41,489 bases of DNA, from contig CAMDPX010000039.1 in assembly GCA_945905295.1 (NCBI GenBank), positions 1-41,489 on the forward strand. Direction: 5' to 3'. Position 1 is the stretch's first letter. Each line of letters opens with the position of its first letter. The notes under the pieces are model-generated. The model searched no databases. It had not been told where the DNA came from and saw only the letters and a list, made by a program, of their open reading frames with translations. Source of the stretch: Planctomyces sp. SH-PL62 (GTDB taxonomy: Bacteria > Planctomycetota > Planctomycetia > Planctomycetales > Planctomycetaceae). Below, in pieces: positions 1 through 8,285 of the stretch. Both the position numbers and the translations under genes were made by a program.

Positions 1-56
1 CCCCCCGGTTCTTCAGCGCAGGAGAACACCGGGGGGCTGACGCCGCCCCGCTCGCC
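1..56. repeat. Palindromic repeat A1 (cut by window edge)
   Basis: Right arm at 28-56 is identical over 29 nt to the right arm of the element at 20540-20618; only the inner 9 nt of the left arm (1-9) are inside the window. The loop between the arms differs from that of the other copy. It lies about 25 nt upstream of the M81 peptidase start codon and before its AAGGAG ribosome site. Confidence 0.85.
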
Positions 57-81
57 TGACGATCTGGCAAAGGAGATCGAC

Positions 82-1578
82 ATGTCCCGAATCCTTCTTG
101 CGGAGTGCAAACAGGAAGTCTCTTCGTTCAACCCGGTGCCGAGCCGTTACGAGGACTTTCGCGTGGTGAAGGGGGCGGCGCTGCTCGACCACCACCGCAA
201 AGGAGGCGAAGAGGTCGGTGGGGCATTGAGCGTTTTTGATGCGGACCACAGCGTGCAACTCGTGCCCACCTTCGGCGCGAGTTCCAACACATCGGGCGGA
301 GTCCTCTCGGCCGACAGTTTCGAGCGTCTCAGCCGGGACTTCCTCAACAGTCTGGCGGATGCCGATCCGGTGGATGCCGCCTACTTCTCGCTGCACGGAG
401 CGATGCAGGCGGAACACGAGGACGATCCCGAAGGTTTTTTGCTGCAAGAAGCCCGGCGGATACTCGGCGAGAGAATCCCGTTCGTCGTGTCGTTGGATCT
501 ACACGGCGTGCTGACCGACCGGATGCTCGCGCACAGCGACGCGGTCGTGGCGTATCACACGTACCCGCACGTCGATTTCTTTCAAACCGGAGCACGCGCG
601 GCGGCCCTGCTGCTGAAGATTTTGAATCGTGGCGCTCGGCCGGTGACGGCGCGCGTGAAGATTCCGGCGCTTGTGCGCGGCGATGAGCTGATCACCAAGA
701 GCGGTGCGATTCGCGAGTGCATCGAGTTAGCACAGCAGATTGAAGCCAGCGCTGCGGGGCTTTCAGCGGGCGTGATGTGGGGCAATCCTTTCACCGACGT
801 TCCGGAACTTCGCACGAACAGCTTCGTCGTCATGGACGGTGATGAAGTCACCGTACGCGAGCAGGCCCTCGAACTGGCGAATCGCTTCTGGAAGCATCAC
901 GAGAAAATGCAGGTGCCGCTGACGAGCCTCACGGACAGCGTGCGGCTCGCGAAGGAAGTCGCTTCGGGAACGGTCGTGATGATGGATGCCGCCGACGCCA
1001 CCAGTTCCGGCGCGTCAGGCGACAGCAACGCGATTCTTCGTGAAATGATCCGGCAGAATTATCGCGGCCGCGTGTTGGCTCCGATCACAGACCCGGCGGC
1101 GGTTCGACAAGCGTTTGCCGCGGGAGTCGGTGCGACGATTGGCATCACGATTGGCGGAGCATTCGATCCCGCGCGGTTTCGCCCGCTCGCGTTAGAAGCT
1201 CAGGTGCGACTGCTCTCAGACGGCAAGTTCCGCAGCGAGTCGTTCGGCTGGCCGTGGAACTCTGGAGAGACCGCCGTCCTGCAAGCTGGCAACATCACGC
1301 TGGTGGTGGGCACTCGGCCGGTCAGCTTGTTCGACCGGTCGTGGTTCTATGCTCACGGCCAGGATCCTCGGCACTTCGAGGCGGTGATCGTGAAGTCGCC
1401 ACACTGCGAACCGCACATGTTCGCCGACTGGTGCGCAAAGCTGATCAACGTGGATGCACCCGGCTCAACCAGCGCGAATCTGCGAAGCTTGGGACACACC
1501 CGGTGTCCACGGCCGATCTTCCCGCTGGACGGAGCGATTGAATTCCATCCCGTCGCACAGATATTTCAGAGGTGTTGA
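82..1578 (+). CDS. M81 family metallopeptidase (MlrC-like)
   Basis: A 498-residue protein of the M81/MlrC family, named after the microcystin-degradation protein MlrC; the natural substrate of planctomycete members is not known. Family hallmarks are visible: an N-terminal 'ECKQEVSSFNP' block, 'SLHGAM' followed by 'DDPEG', 'SLDLHGVLTDRM', and 'YHTYPHVDFFQTG', which supply the His/Asp residues expected to hold a metal. The C-terminal block 'RCPRPIFPLDG' is also typical, and the length is as expected. The ATG is preceded by AAGGAG at 69-74 with 7 nt spacing. No signal peptide is evident, so it is probably cytoplasmic. It is followed by a 257-nt gap holding palindrome B1. Family membership is firm; the reaction is inferred. 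Confidence 0.9.
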   Translation: MSRILLAECKQEVSSFNPVPSRYEDFRVVKGAALLDHHRKGGEEVGGALSVFDADHSVQLVPTFGASSNTSGGVLSADSFERLSRDFLNSLADADPVDAAYFSLHGAMQAEHEDDPEGFLLQEARRILGERIPFVVSLDLHGVLTDRMLAHSDAVVAYHTYPHVDFFQTGARAAALLLKILNRGARPVTARVKIPALVRGDELITKSGAIRECIELAQQIEASAAGLSAGVMWGNPFTDVPELRTNSFVVMDGDEVTVREQALELANRFWKHHEKMQVPLTSLTDSVRLAKEVASGTVVMMDAADATSSGASGDSNAILREMIRQNYRGRVLAPITDPAAVRQAFAAGVGATIGITIGGAFDPARFRPLALEAQVRLLSDGKFRSESFGWPWNSGETAVLQAGNITLVVGTRPVSLFDRSWFYAHGQDPRHFEAVIVKSPHCEPHMFADWCAKLINVDAPGSTSANLRSLGHTRCPRPIFPLDGAIEFHPVAQIFQRC

Positions 1579-1595
1579 TGTCGTTGGCATTGCTT

Positions 1596-1685
1596 CTGCG
1601 CACACGGATGCGAGAGGCGCACACGGATGGAAGCAACGTGAACGAGCCATTCATCCGTGTGCGCCTCTCGCATCCGTGTGCGCAG
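1596..1685. repeat. Palindromic repeat B1
   Basis: Perfect 34-nt inverted repeat (1596-1629 and 1652-1685) around a 22-nt loop, starting 17 nt after the M81 peptidase stop codon. Each arm contains an 11-mer CGCACACGGAT twice, 19 nt apart. The same element recurs at 34732-34816 with a different loop. The rest of the 1579-1835 gap holds nothing else I recognise. Confidence 0.9.
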
Positions 1686-1835
1686 TAGCCCTCGAAAGAC
1701 GCACCCTCAGCGATCAATCCCAGAATCCAAGTGCCCAAAATCTTGGACGACTGGCTGGGAAGAGGCGAGAGGTCTGAGTACTTTGAACAGACCGCAAACG
1801 GCCACGGCCTCGCCGAGTGAATTTGGGATTTTTGG

Positions 1836-4800
1836 ATGTCACCTAAGCCTCTTCGCCGCTTCGTCGCGTCGATATTCCTCACTGTGATCGTTGCACCGGC
1901 GATGGCCTACGGTGGAGATTGGCCGTTGTGGCGTTATGACGCTCAGCGGAGCGCGGCCTCGCGTGACGAGCTACCTGCGTCGATGCGTCTGTTGTGGTCG
2001 CGTCAGTTGCCCCGTTTGAAGCCGGCTTGGCCCGATCAACCGAAGATGCAGTTCGATGCGGGCTATGAGCCGATCGTGGCTGGGCAACGGTTGTTCGTCG
2101 GCTCGTGTCAGGACGGCAGTGTGACCGCTTACGACACGCAGACGGGTGCTGAGGTCTGGAGATTCTTCTCTGATGGACCGGTGCGATTCGCGCCGCTCGC
2201 GTGGCAACAAAAACTCTATTTCGTCTCTGACGACGGCTACCTGTATTGCTTGCGAACGAGCGACGGTTCACTCGCGTGGCGATTCCGAGGTGGCCCATCG
2301 GATCGGAAGATTCTGGGGAACGAGCAACTGATTTCGACGTGGCCAGCGCGCGGAGCACCGGTCCTGGCCGACGGCAAGGTTTATTTCGCTGCCGGCATCT
2401 GGCCGTTCATGGGGATCTTCTTGCACGCGCTCGACGCCACGACGGGACAGGTGTTGTGGACCAACGATGGCGACGGTTCGTCGTACATCAAGCAGCCGCA
2501 CAACAGCGATTCGTTTGCGGGAGTGGCACCGCAGGGGCCGCTGGTCGCGATCGGCTCGAAGCTGCTGATCCCCGGCGGACGTTCGGTGCCTGCGTGTTAC
2601 GATCGCGTGACCGGCCGCATGCTCTACTACCAGCTCGCCGAGAACGGCAAACGTGGCGGCGGCTCAACCGTGGCGGCCGTCGATCAATTCCTCTTCAACG
2701 GCGGCGCGGCGTTCGACTTGGAAACCGAGAAATATCTCGGAGCCGTCGGCGACTTGCTGACGTTTGCGAATGGTCGGTTCTACGACTTTCGCGAGGGTGC
2801 GGTTCACGCTCAGGATTTGAAGTCGTCCGAGGTCAAGCTCGTGGAGACCACCGACCGCAAGGGGGTGACCACCAAAGTCGCCAAATGGACGATGCACGAA
2901 TTGGGCAAGGCCGAGACTCCGCGCTTGACCGCGCTCATCAAAGCCGGCTCGCGGATTTACGCCGGCGCGGAAGGTCGAGTGATCTCACTGCAACTCCCGT
3001 TGCCGGAGAAGGGACACGCGAGCCTCGCCTGGGAAGCGACCTTAGAGGGGACGCCCAGCAGTCTGATCGCGGCCGACGACAAGTTGTTTGTGGTCACACT
3101 GCAAGGCCGTCTGTATTGCTTTGGCGATGCCAAAGACCCATCGGCGTCGCCACGACAACATCCACTGGTGACGAAGCCGATCGCCGTCAACGAGATTTGG
3201 TCCAAGCAGGCCGCTTCGATTCTTAAGGCCACGCGAATCAATCAGGGATATTGTCTGGCTTGGGGAGTCGGCACGGGTGGGCTGGTGCGGGAACTCGCGC
3301 GGCAGAGCGCGCTGCGGATTGTGATCCTCGAATCGGACGCTTCGAAGGCGAACGAGTTCCGCGAGCGATTGCTCAGCAGCGGTCAGAGCGAGCGAGTCTC
3401 CGTGATCGTCGCCGAACCGAAGCAGATTTCTCTGCCACCTTATCTGGCCAGTTTGATCGTCGCCGAGTCTCTGCCGCCGATGTCGGACGGTGATCGCGAG
3501 AAGTTTTTGCAACAGACATTTGCGGCGCTGCGGCCGTATGGGGGTGTCGCGTGTTTGCCTCAATTTGGCGAGCCGGAGGGCGTCAGCCCCCGGACGACGA
3601 CGTCCAGTCCGGGGGCTGACGCCCTCCGGCTCACTGGTGCTGCTTGGAAACACGATGGCGACTGGACGCTGTTGATCCGCGAAGGGGCCTTGCCCGATAG
3701 CGCGAATTGGACTCACGAGCATGCCGATGCCGCCAACACGCGGGTCTCGAAAGACAAAGTGGTCAAAGCGCCGCTGGGCTTGTTGTGGTTCGGTGGTTCG
3801 TCGAACGATGCGATCCTGCCGCGTCATGGACACGGCCCGCAGCCGCAAGTCGTGGACGGCCGGCTGTTCATCGAAGGGGTCGATCTCCTGCGGGCGATGG
3901 ATATCTACACGGGCCGAGTGCTGTGGGAGTCGCCGCTGCCCGGTATCGGCGCGCTCTATGACAACACGGCTCATCAGCCGGGAGCGAACGCCAGCGGCAC
4001 GAATTACATCGCGACCTCCGACGGCATCTATGTGGCACATCAGCACGCTTGCTTGAAGCTCGACCCGAACACCGGCAAGAAGATTGCCGAGTTCACGCTA
4101 CCGACGTCAGCCGGATCGAAGACTGCTCCGCTGTGGGGCTATCTCAACGTTGATGGCGATTACTTGATCGGTGGGGCGGACCCGGTCTTCGATCCGACGC
4201 TGCTCAAGTTCTCCAGCAAGTCGAACAAACCCGGTGGCAGCGATGACGATGACGACAACAAGAAGACCTCAACCGCCAAGAAGGTCGCGGCTGATGCGGC
4301 GGCGACCGTCGAAAAACTGCTCAAGATCGAAAACGACAACTACTCGTCGAGCCAGCGGCTCGTCGTGATGGATCGTGCCACGGGAAAGATGTTGTGGAGC
4401 GTGACCGCTCGTAGCGGATTCCGACACAACGCGATCTGCCTCGGCGGCGGGCGGATGTACTGCATTGATCGTCCGTCGGGAGCGGAAGTGTCCCGCTTGA
4501 AACGTCGCGGTGAAAAGCCAACGCACGAACCGCGGCTTGTCGTCTTTGATCTGCTGACCGGCGAAGAAATCTGGAGTACCGAGCAAGATGTCTTCGGCAC
4601 CTGGCTGAGCTACTCGGCCGAACGTGACGTGCTGGTCGAAGCTGGCCGCACCGCGCGCGACACGCTCGGCGATGAGCCGAAAGGGATGCGCACCTATCGC
4701 GCGAAGACCGGCACGGTCCTGTGGTCGAGCAAAACATTCACCGGCCCGGCGATGATTCATCACGACACGATTCTGATGCAGGGCAACGGCTGCGATCTGC

Positions 4801-5669
4801 TGACCGGCACGCCGCGGCTGCGCGAGCACCCGCTCAGCGGCGAGCCGGTCGAATGGACTTGGACTCGCAACTATGGCTGCAACACGCCGATGGCGTCTGA
4901 GCACTTGCTGACGTTCCGCTCCGGAGCCGCCGGATATTTAGATTTTTGCAACGACGGCGGAACTGGAAACTTCGGCGGCTTCCGTTCCAGTTGTACGAAC
5001 AACTTGATCGTGGCCGGCGGAGTCCTCACCGCCCCCGATTACACGCGGACCTGCGTGTGCAGTTATCAAAACCAAACGTCGCTGGCGCTGGTCCACATGC
5101 CGGAGGTCGAAACGTGGACCTCGTTCGGCTCGCAAACGCCGAAGCAACCGGTGCGACGGGTCGGCATCAACTTGGGTGCCCCCGGCGATCGCAAAGCGGA
5201 TGACGGCACGCTCTGGCTGGAGTATCCCAGCGTCGGCGGTTCATCGCCGACGGTCTCGGTCACGATCACACCAGAGAAGCCGGAGTGGTTCCGCCGGCAC
5301 AGCTCGCAGATCGCCGGCCCGGGTCTCGCGTGGGTCGCGGCTTCGGGGGCGAAGGGACTCACCTCGCTGAAGATTCAACTCGGCACATCGGACAAACAAC
5401 CTCGGGCTTACGTCGTGCGGTTACACTTCGCGGAGCCCGACGACGTGCGGCCGGGAGACCGAACCTTCGATGTCCAACTTCAAGGGAAGCCGGCGTTGAA
5501 GTCGCTCGATGTTGCGAAGGAGGCCGGAGGCCGTCATCACTCGTTAGTGAAAGAGTTTCCCGGCGTGCAGGTCGGCGACGATCTCGTGATCGAGCTGATT
5601 CCCAATCCCGCCAACAAACATCACGCTACGATTCTGAGCGGCGTCGAAATCCAAGCCGAAGGTTGGTGA
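1836..5669 (+). CDS. Secreted PQQ-like beta-propeller protein with methyltransferase-like and malectin-like domains
   Basis: A 1277-residue exported protein. Residues 1-24 form a signal peptide (basic start, hydrophobic core, 'APAMA' cleavage site). Residues about 25-440 and 620-1090 are two blocks of PQQ/BamB-type propeller blades, with repeated 'TGxVLW' and 'DGxxYxxD' patterns. Between them (about 450-580) is a Rossmann-like segment with 'LAWGVGTGGLVRELA', which resembles SAM-methyltransferase motif I. Residues about 1105-1277 resemble a malectin-like carbohydrate-binding domain ('VVRLHFAE', 'GDRTFDVQLQG', 'SGVEIQAEGW'). Around residue 800 there is an Asp/Lys-rich insertion. Residues 579-599 are encoded by an in-frame palindromic repeat (3570-3632). 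The next gene starts 3 nt after the stop, suggesting co-transcription. The domain assignments are by motif only; whether PQQ or SAM is bound is not shown, and a periplasmic methyltransferase would lack SAM, so that domain may be structural. Confidence 0.88.
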   Translation: MSPKPLRRFVASIFLTVIVAPAMAYGGDWPLWRYDAQRSAASRDELPASMRLLWSRQLPRLKPAWPDQPKMQFDAGYEPIVAGQRLFVGSCQDGSVTAYDTQTGAEVWRFFSDGPVRFAPLAWQQKLYFVSDDGYLYCLRTSDGSLAWRFRGGPSDRKILGNEQLISTWPARGAPVLADGKVYFAAGIWPFMGIFLHALDATTGQVLWTNDGDGSSYIKQPHNSDSFAGVAPQGPLVAIGSKLLIPGGRSVPACYDRVTGRMLYYQLAENGKRGGGSTVAAVDQFLFNGGAAFDLETEKYLGAVGDLLTFANGRFYDFREGAVHAQDLKSSEVKLVETTDRKGVTTKVAKWTMHELGKAETPRLTALIKAGSRIYAGAEGRVISLQLPLPEKGHASLAWEATLEGTPSSLIAADDKLFVVTLQGRLYCFGDAKDPSASPRQHPLVTKPIAVNEIWSKQAASILKATRINQGYCLAWGVGTGGLVRELARQSALRIVILESDASKANEFRERLLSSGQSERVSVIVAEPKQISLPPYLASLIVAESLPPMSDGDREKFLQQTFAALRPYGGVACLPQFGEPEGVSPRTTTSSPGADALRLTGAAWKHDGDWTLLIREGALPDSANWTHEHADAANTRVSKDKVVKAPLGLLWFGGSSNDAILPRHGHGPQPQVVDGRLFIEGVDLLRAMDIYTGRVLWESPLPGIGALYDNTAHQPGANASGTNYIATSDGIYVAHQHACLKLDPNTGKKIAEFTLPTSAGSKTAPLWGYLNVDGDYLIGGADPVFDPTLLKFSSKSNKPGGSDDDDDNKKTSTAKKVAADAAATVEKLLKIENDNYSSSQRLVVMDRATGKMLWSVTARSGFRHNAICLGGGRMYCIDRPSGAEVSRLKRRGEKPTHEPRLVVFDLLTGEEIWSTEQDVFGTWLSYSAERDVLVEAGRTARDTLGDEPKGMRTYRAKTGTVLWSSKTFTGPAMIHHDTILMQGNGCDLLTGTPRLREHPLSGEPVEWTWTRNYGCNTPMASEHLLTFRSGAAGYLDFCNDGGTGNFGGFRSSCTNNLIVAGGVLTAPDYTRTCVCSYQNQTSLALVHMPEVETWTSFGSQTPKQPVRRVGINLGAPGDRKADDGTLWLEYPSVGGSSPTVSVTITPEKPEWFRRHSSQIAGPGLAWVAASGAKGLTSLKIQLGTSDKQPRAYVVRLHFAEPDDVRPGDRTFDVQLQGKPALKSLDVAKEAGGRHHSLVKEFPGVQVGDDLVIELIPNPANKHHATILSGVEIQAEGW
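3570..3632. repeat. Palindromic repeat A3, inside a coding sequence
   Basis: Perfect 25-nt inverted repeat (3570-3594 and 3608-3632) around a 13-nt loop, 63 nt in all, exactly 21 codons in the frame of the surrounding gene. Its arm shares the core GGCGTCAGCCCCC with the intergenic elements at 1-56 and 20540-20618. It encodes residues 579-599 of the PQQ-propeller protein (starting EPEGVSPR, ending DALRL), in what looks like a linker after the methyltransferase-like segment. Confidence 0.9.
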
Positions 5670-5672
5670 GCC

Positions 5673-6896
5673 ATGCCAAGGTCGAGAGAAACTTCTGAGG
5701 TCGTCGTGTGCTCGGCCGAAAGCCGATGGCCGATAGCCGATGGCCGTTATCCTTTTCGCGGACTCACCAAAAACGGTATCACGGCGATCGGCTTTCGGCT
5801 TTCGGCTTTCGGCCGGAATGCGTTGGTCGCGTTGGTCGTTGTGTTCGGCTTCGCTGCGGGCGCGGCGTATGCCTGCAACGTTCCGGTCTTTCGCTTCGCG
5901 TTGGAACGCTGGCGGCCAGACCCGTACCGCATGACGGTGATTCATCGTGGCCCGCTTGCGGATGCCGAGCGGGCGTTGATCGGAACACTGGAAGAACAGC
6001 AAGACAAGTTGTCGATCAATCTCGCCGTCCGCACAATCGAGGTGAGCGAACTCAACGCAGCGGACCAGGAACTCTCCTCGTCATTGAGCAATCCTCAGCT
6101 TCCCGCGCTGGTCGTGCATTATCCGGCGCATCTGCGCATCGCTGAGCCGGTCTGGTCAGGACCACTCGATCGCGACACGGTCGCTCGTTTGACCGATTCA
6201 CCGATTCGCAACGCGCTGGTTCGTCGCCTCGCCGATGGTCAGACCGCCGTCTGGCTGCTGTTAGAGAGCGGACAGTCTGAAAAGGATGATGCCGCCGCGT
6301 TGCTCTTGCAGGAGCAATTGAAGAAGCTCGAACAAGAATTGAAGTTGCCAGAACTCACCGACTCGTCCGAGGACAAGCTGTTGTCCGCCACACCGCTGCA
6401 TGTGGCCTTCTCGGTGTTGCGTGTCCCGCGCGGCGCTGCCGAACAGCCATTGATCGAGATGCTGCTGCACAGCGAGTCCGATCTGGCCGGGCGATCCGAT
6501 CCGATGGTCTTCCCCGTCTTCGGCCGTGGCCGTGCGCTCTTGCCGCTGATCGGCGCGGGGGTCACGGCGGAGAACATTCACGATTCGGCCGCGTTTCTCG
6601 TCGGAGCGTGCTCGTGCGAGGTGAAGGAGCAGAACCCCGGTTTCGACCTGCTGCTCGCCGCCAATTGGGACACCTTGTTGGCTCAGGACGGCGTGCCACT
6701 GATCGCCGCCGCGACACGCGGTTCGCTGCCGCAAGGTGAGGCGGAGCTGATACCAATCCCCAGCGGTGGGCCGGTCATCGAGGAAGTCAGCAACTTCACA
6801 GCCAAGTTCCCCGACGATTCTGATTATATTTGGCTCGGCGCGGTCTTCGTTGTTGTCGTAGTGCTGGTTATCAAAAGTTTGCTGGCACGCCGCTGA
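5673..6896 (+). CDS. Conserved planctomycete-type membrane-anchored protein, function unknown
   Basis: A 407-residue protein whose function I cannot assign. Residues about 49-67 are a hydrophobic export segment ('ALVALVVVFGFAAGAAYA'), followed at once by Cys and 'NVPVFRFALERWRPD'. A second membrane span lies near the C-terminus ('WLGAVFVVVVVLVIKSLLA'), so the bulk should be outside the cytoplasmic membrane and anchored at its end. A CxC pair ('ACSCEVKEQNPG') lies near residue 311. The ATG is 3 nt after the stop of the PQQ-propeller gene. Residues 14-48 are encoded by palindrome C1, giving an unusually long n-region before the signal core; no in-frame ATG follows the palindrome, so this start is preferred, although a TTG at 5823 is a weak alternative. 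It is probably transcribed with the genes on either side. Confidence 0.75.
   Translation: MPRSRETSEVVVCSAESRWPIADGRYPFRGLTKNGITAIGFRLSAFGRNALVALVVVFGFAAGAAYACNVPVFRFALERWRPDPYRMTVIHRGPLADAERALIGTLEEQQDKLSINLAVRTIEVSELNAADQELSSSLSNPQLPALVVHYPAHLRIAEPVWSGPLDRDTVARLTDSPIRNALVRRLADGQTAVWLLLESGQSEKDDAAALLLQEQLKKLEQELKLPELTDSSEDKLLSATPLHVAFSVLRVPRGAAEQPLIEMLLHSESDLAGRSDPMVFPVFGRGRALLPLIGAGVTAENIHDSAAFLVGACSCEVKEQNPGFDLLLAANWDTLLAQDGVPLIAAATRGSLPQGEAELIPIPSGGPVIEEVSNFTAKFPDDSDYIWLGAVFVVVVVLVIKSLLARR
5713..5815. repeat. Palindromic repeat C1, inside a coding sequence
   Basis: Imperfect 35-nt inverted repeat (5713-5747 and 5781-5815, about five mismatches) built from short units of the type GCCGATGGCCGAT. 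It encodes residues 14-48 of the membrane-anchored protein that starts at 5673. Half-elements with the same sequence and the same loop-proximal bases occur at 25381-25420 and 29877-29905. Confidence 0.8.
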
Positions 6897-6967
6897 TACC
6901 CACAAAGGAGATTTCGGATCGTTGACGATTCGCGTTGGTTCTCAAACGAATTCAGGATGCCTTTCCG

Positions 6968-8281
6968 ATGCACCTCTCGATTCTCTCTGGCCCAGATGCG
7001 GGCTCGATCTTCGTCGTCACGCCACAGAAACGACTTCGCGTCGGGCGTGGGGCCGAGTGCGAGCTGACTCTGCACGACCCCAGCGTCTCGCGATTGCAGT
7101 TTGAGATCTGTTTCGAGAATGGCCGGCCGGTGCTGGTCGATAACGGCAGCCGTTGGGGAACGCTGGTCAACGGCGTGAAAATCGCCCGGCATGAATTGCA
7201 GCCGGAAGACCGGATTAGCGTCGGCGACACGGACCTGTGTTGGATCCCGGTCAGCGATCCCTCCGCTTCAACGATTGCTCCGATGCGGCCACCGGCCTTC
7301 ATCCCCGCAACCGGAAGTCCGTCATCCGCTCCGCTCGAACGCGCGGCCGCTGCTCGACCGGCGTTCCGTCGCACTCTGGACCAGGCCACTCTCGTCGGGC
7401 AGACGTTTTCGAGTTATCAGGTTCAGTTCGTCGAAGCGAAGGCTCGGACGGGAGTCGTGTTTCGAGCGCTCGATCGAGACAGCCAGGCGGTGGTCGCGCT
7501 GAAACTGTTCTGGCCCGAGTTGATGACCACCAATCAGGCAATGGGCCGCTTCCTCCGAACCATCGAGACGATGGGGCCGTATCGGCATTCGCACTTGGTG
7601 GCTCTGTACGACGCGGGAGTCACCGACGGCTTGTGCTGGACCGCCAGCGAGTTTGTCATCGGCGAATCGGCCAAGCAGATGATCTCCAAGGTCGGCGTGG
7701 TGGGCATGCTGGATTGGCGGCGCGTCCTGAGAATCGCCATTGATGTGACGGAAGCGTTGGTGTTCGCGGCGTCGCACCAAGTCGTGCATCGGAATATCAC
7801 TCCCACAAACATCCTCGTCCGTCGCAGTGATGGCGTCACCAAGTTGGGAGACTTGATGCTGGCGAAAGCTCTCGACTCGCTGGGGCTGAAAGCGGCAACT
7901 AGCCCGGGAGAGATCCTGGGCGATCTGCCGTATCTCTCTCCCGAACAAACCCTCGGCGAACGATTGGACGCTCGCTCTGACCTCTACAGCCTCGGAGCCA
8001 CGTTGTACGCACTGCTCACCGGCCGCCCGCCGTGCGAAGGACTGACCGCCGCCGAAACCGCGAAGAAGATCCAAAGCGAACGGCCTGATCCTCCGAAGAA
8101 ATATCATCAAGCCATTCCCCCCGTGTTCGCGAGCATCGTGATGCGATTGCTCTCCAAACGCCCCGAAGACCGCTTCGTCGACGCCACGCAATTGCTGAAA
8201 GAACTCGTCCGCGCAGAGAAGTCCTCGCATACCGTCGTCTCGCGCAACGCCCCATCAGACGCCGAACCGGGAGTGCTGTGA
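6968..8281 (+). CDS. FHA domain plus protein-kinase-fold protein, probably a pseudokinase
   Basis: A 437-residue protein. Residues 1-95 are an FHA phosphopeptide-binding domain ('VGRGAECELTLHDPSVSRLQ', 'DNGSRWGTLVNG'). Residues about 155-430 have a Ser/Thr-kinase fold: the VAxK lysine is present at 179 ('VALKLFW'), as are 'LSPEQ' and 'DARSDLYSLGATLYALLTG'. The catalytic loop reads HRNITPTNIL, so the catalytic Asp of HRD is Asn (276) and the Lys two residues on is Thr. DFG is replaced by DLM, keeping only the metal-binding Asp (295). It is therefore probably inactive and acts as a scaffold, an inference from these residues. I chose the ATG at 6968 (AGGA 10 nt upstream, typical FHA start) over a TTG 33 nt earlier. 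It follows the membrane protein by 71 nt. Confidence 0.88.
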   Translation: MHLSILSGPDAGSIFVVTPQKRLRVGRGAECELTLHDPSVSRLQFEICFENGRPVLVDNGSRWGTLVNGVKIARHELQPEDRISVGDTDLCWIPVSDPSASTIAPMRPPAFIPATGSPSSAPLERAAAARPAFRRTLDQATLVGQTFSSYQVQFVEAKARTGVVFRALDRDSQAVVALKLFWPELMTTNQAMGRFLRTIETMGPYRHSHLVALYDAGVTDGLCWTASEFVIGESAKQMISKVGVVGMLDWRRVLRIAIDVTEALVFAASHQVVHRNITPTNILVRRSDGVTKLGDLMLAKALDSLGLKAATSPGEILGDLPYLSPEQTLGERLDARSDLYSLGATLYALLTGRPPCEGLTAAETAKKIQSERPDPPKKYHQAIPPVFASIVMRLLSKRPEDRFVDATQLLKELVRAEKSSHTVVSRNAPSDAEPGVL

Positions 8282-8285
8282 ACGG

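Noticed and set aside
3042-4046. 334-codon minus-strand frame through the palindrome A3
   Set aside because: The palindrome reads open on both strands, which helps keep the antisense frame open; the plus strand carries the signal peptide and propeller motifs.
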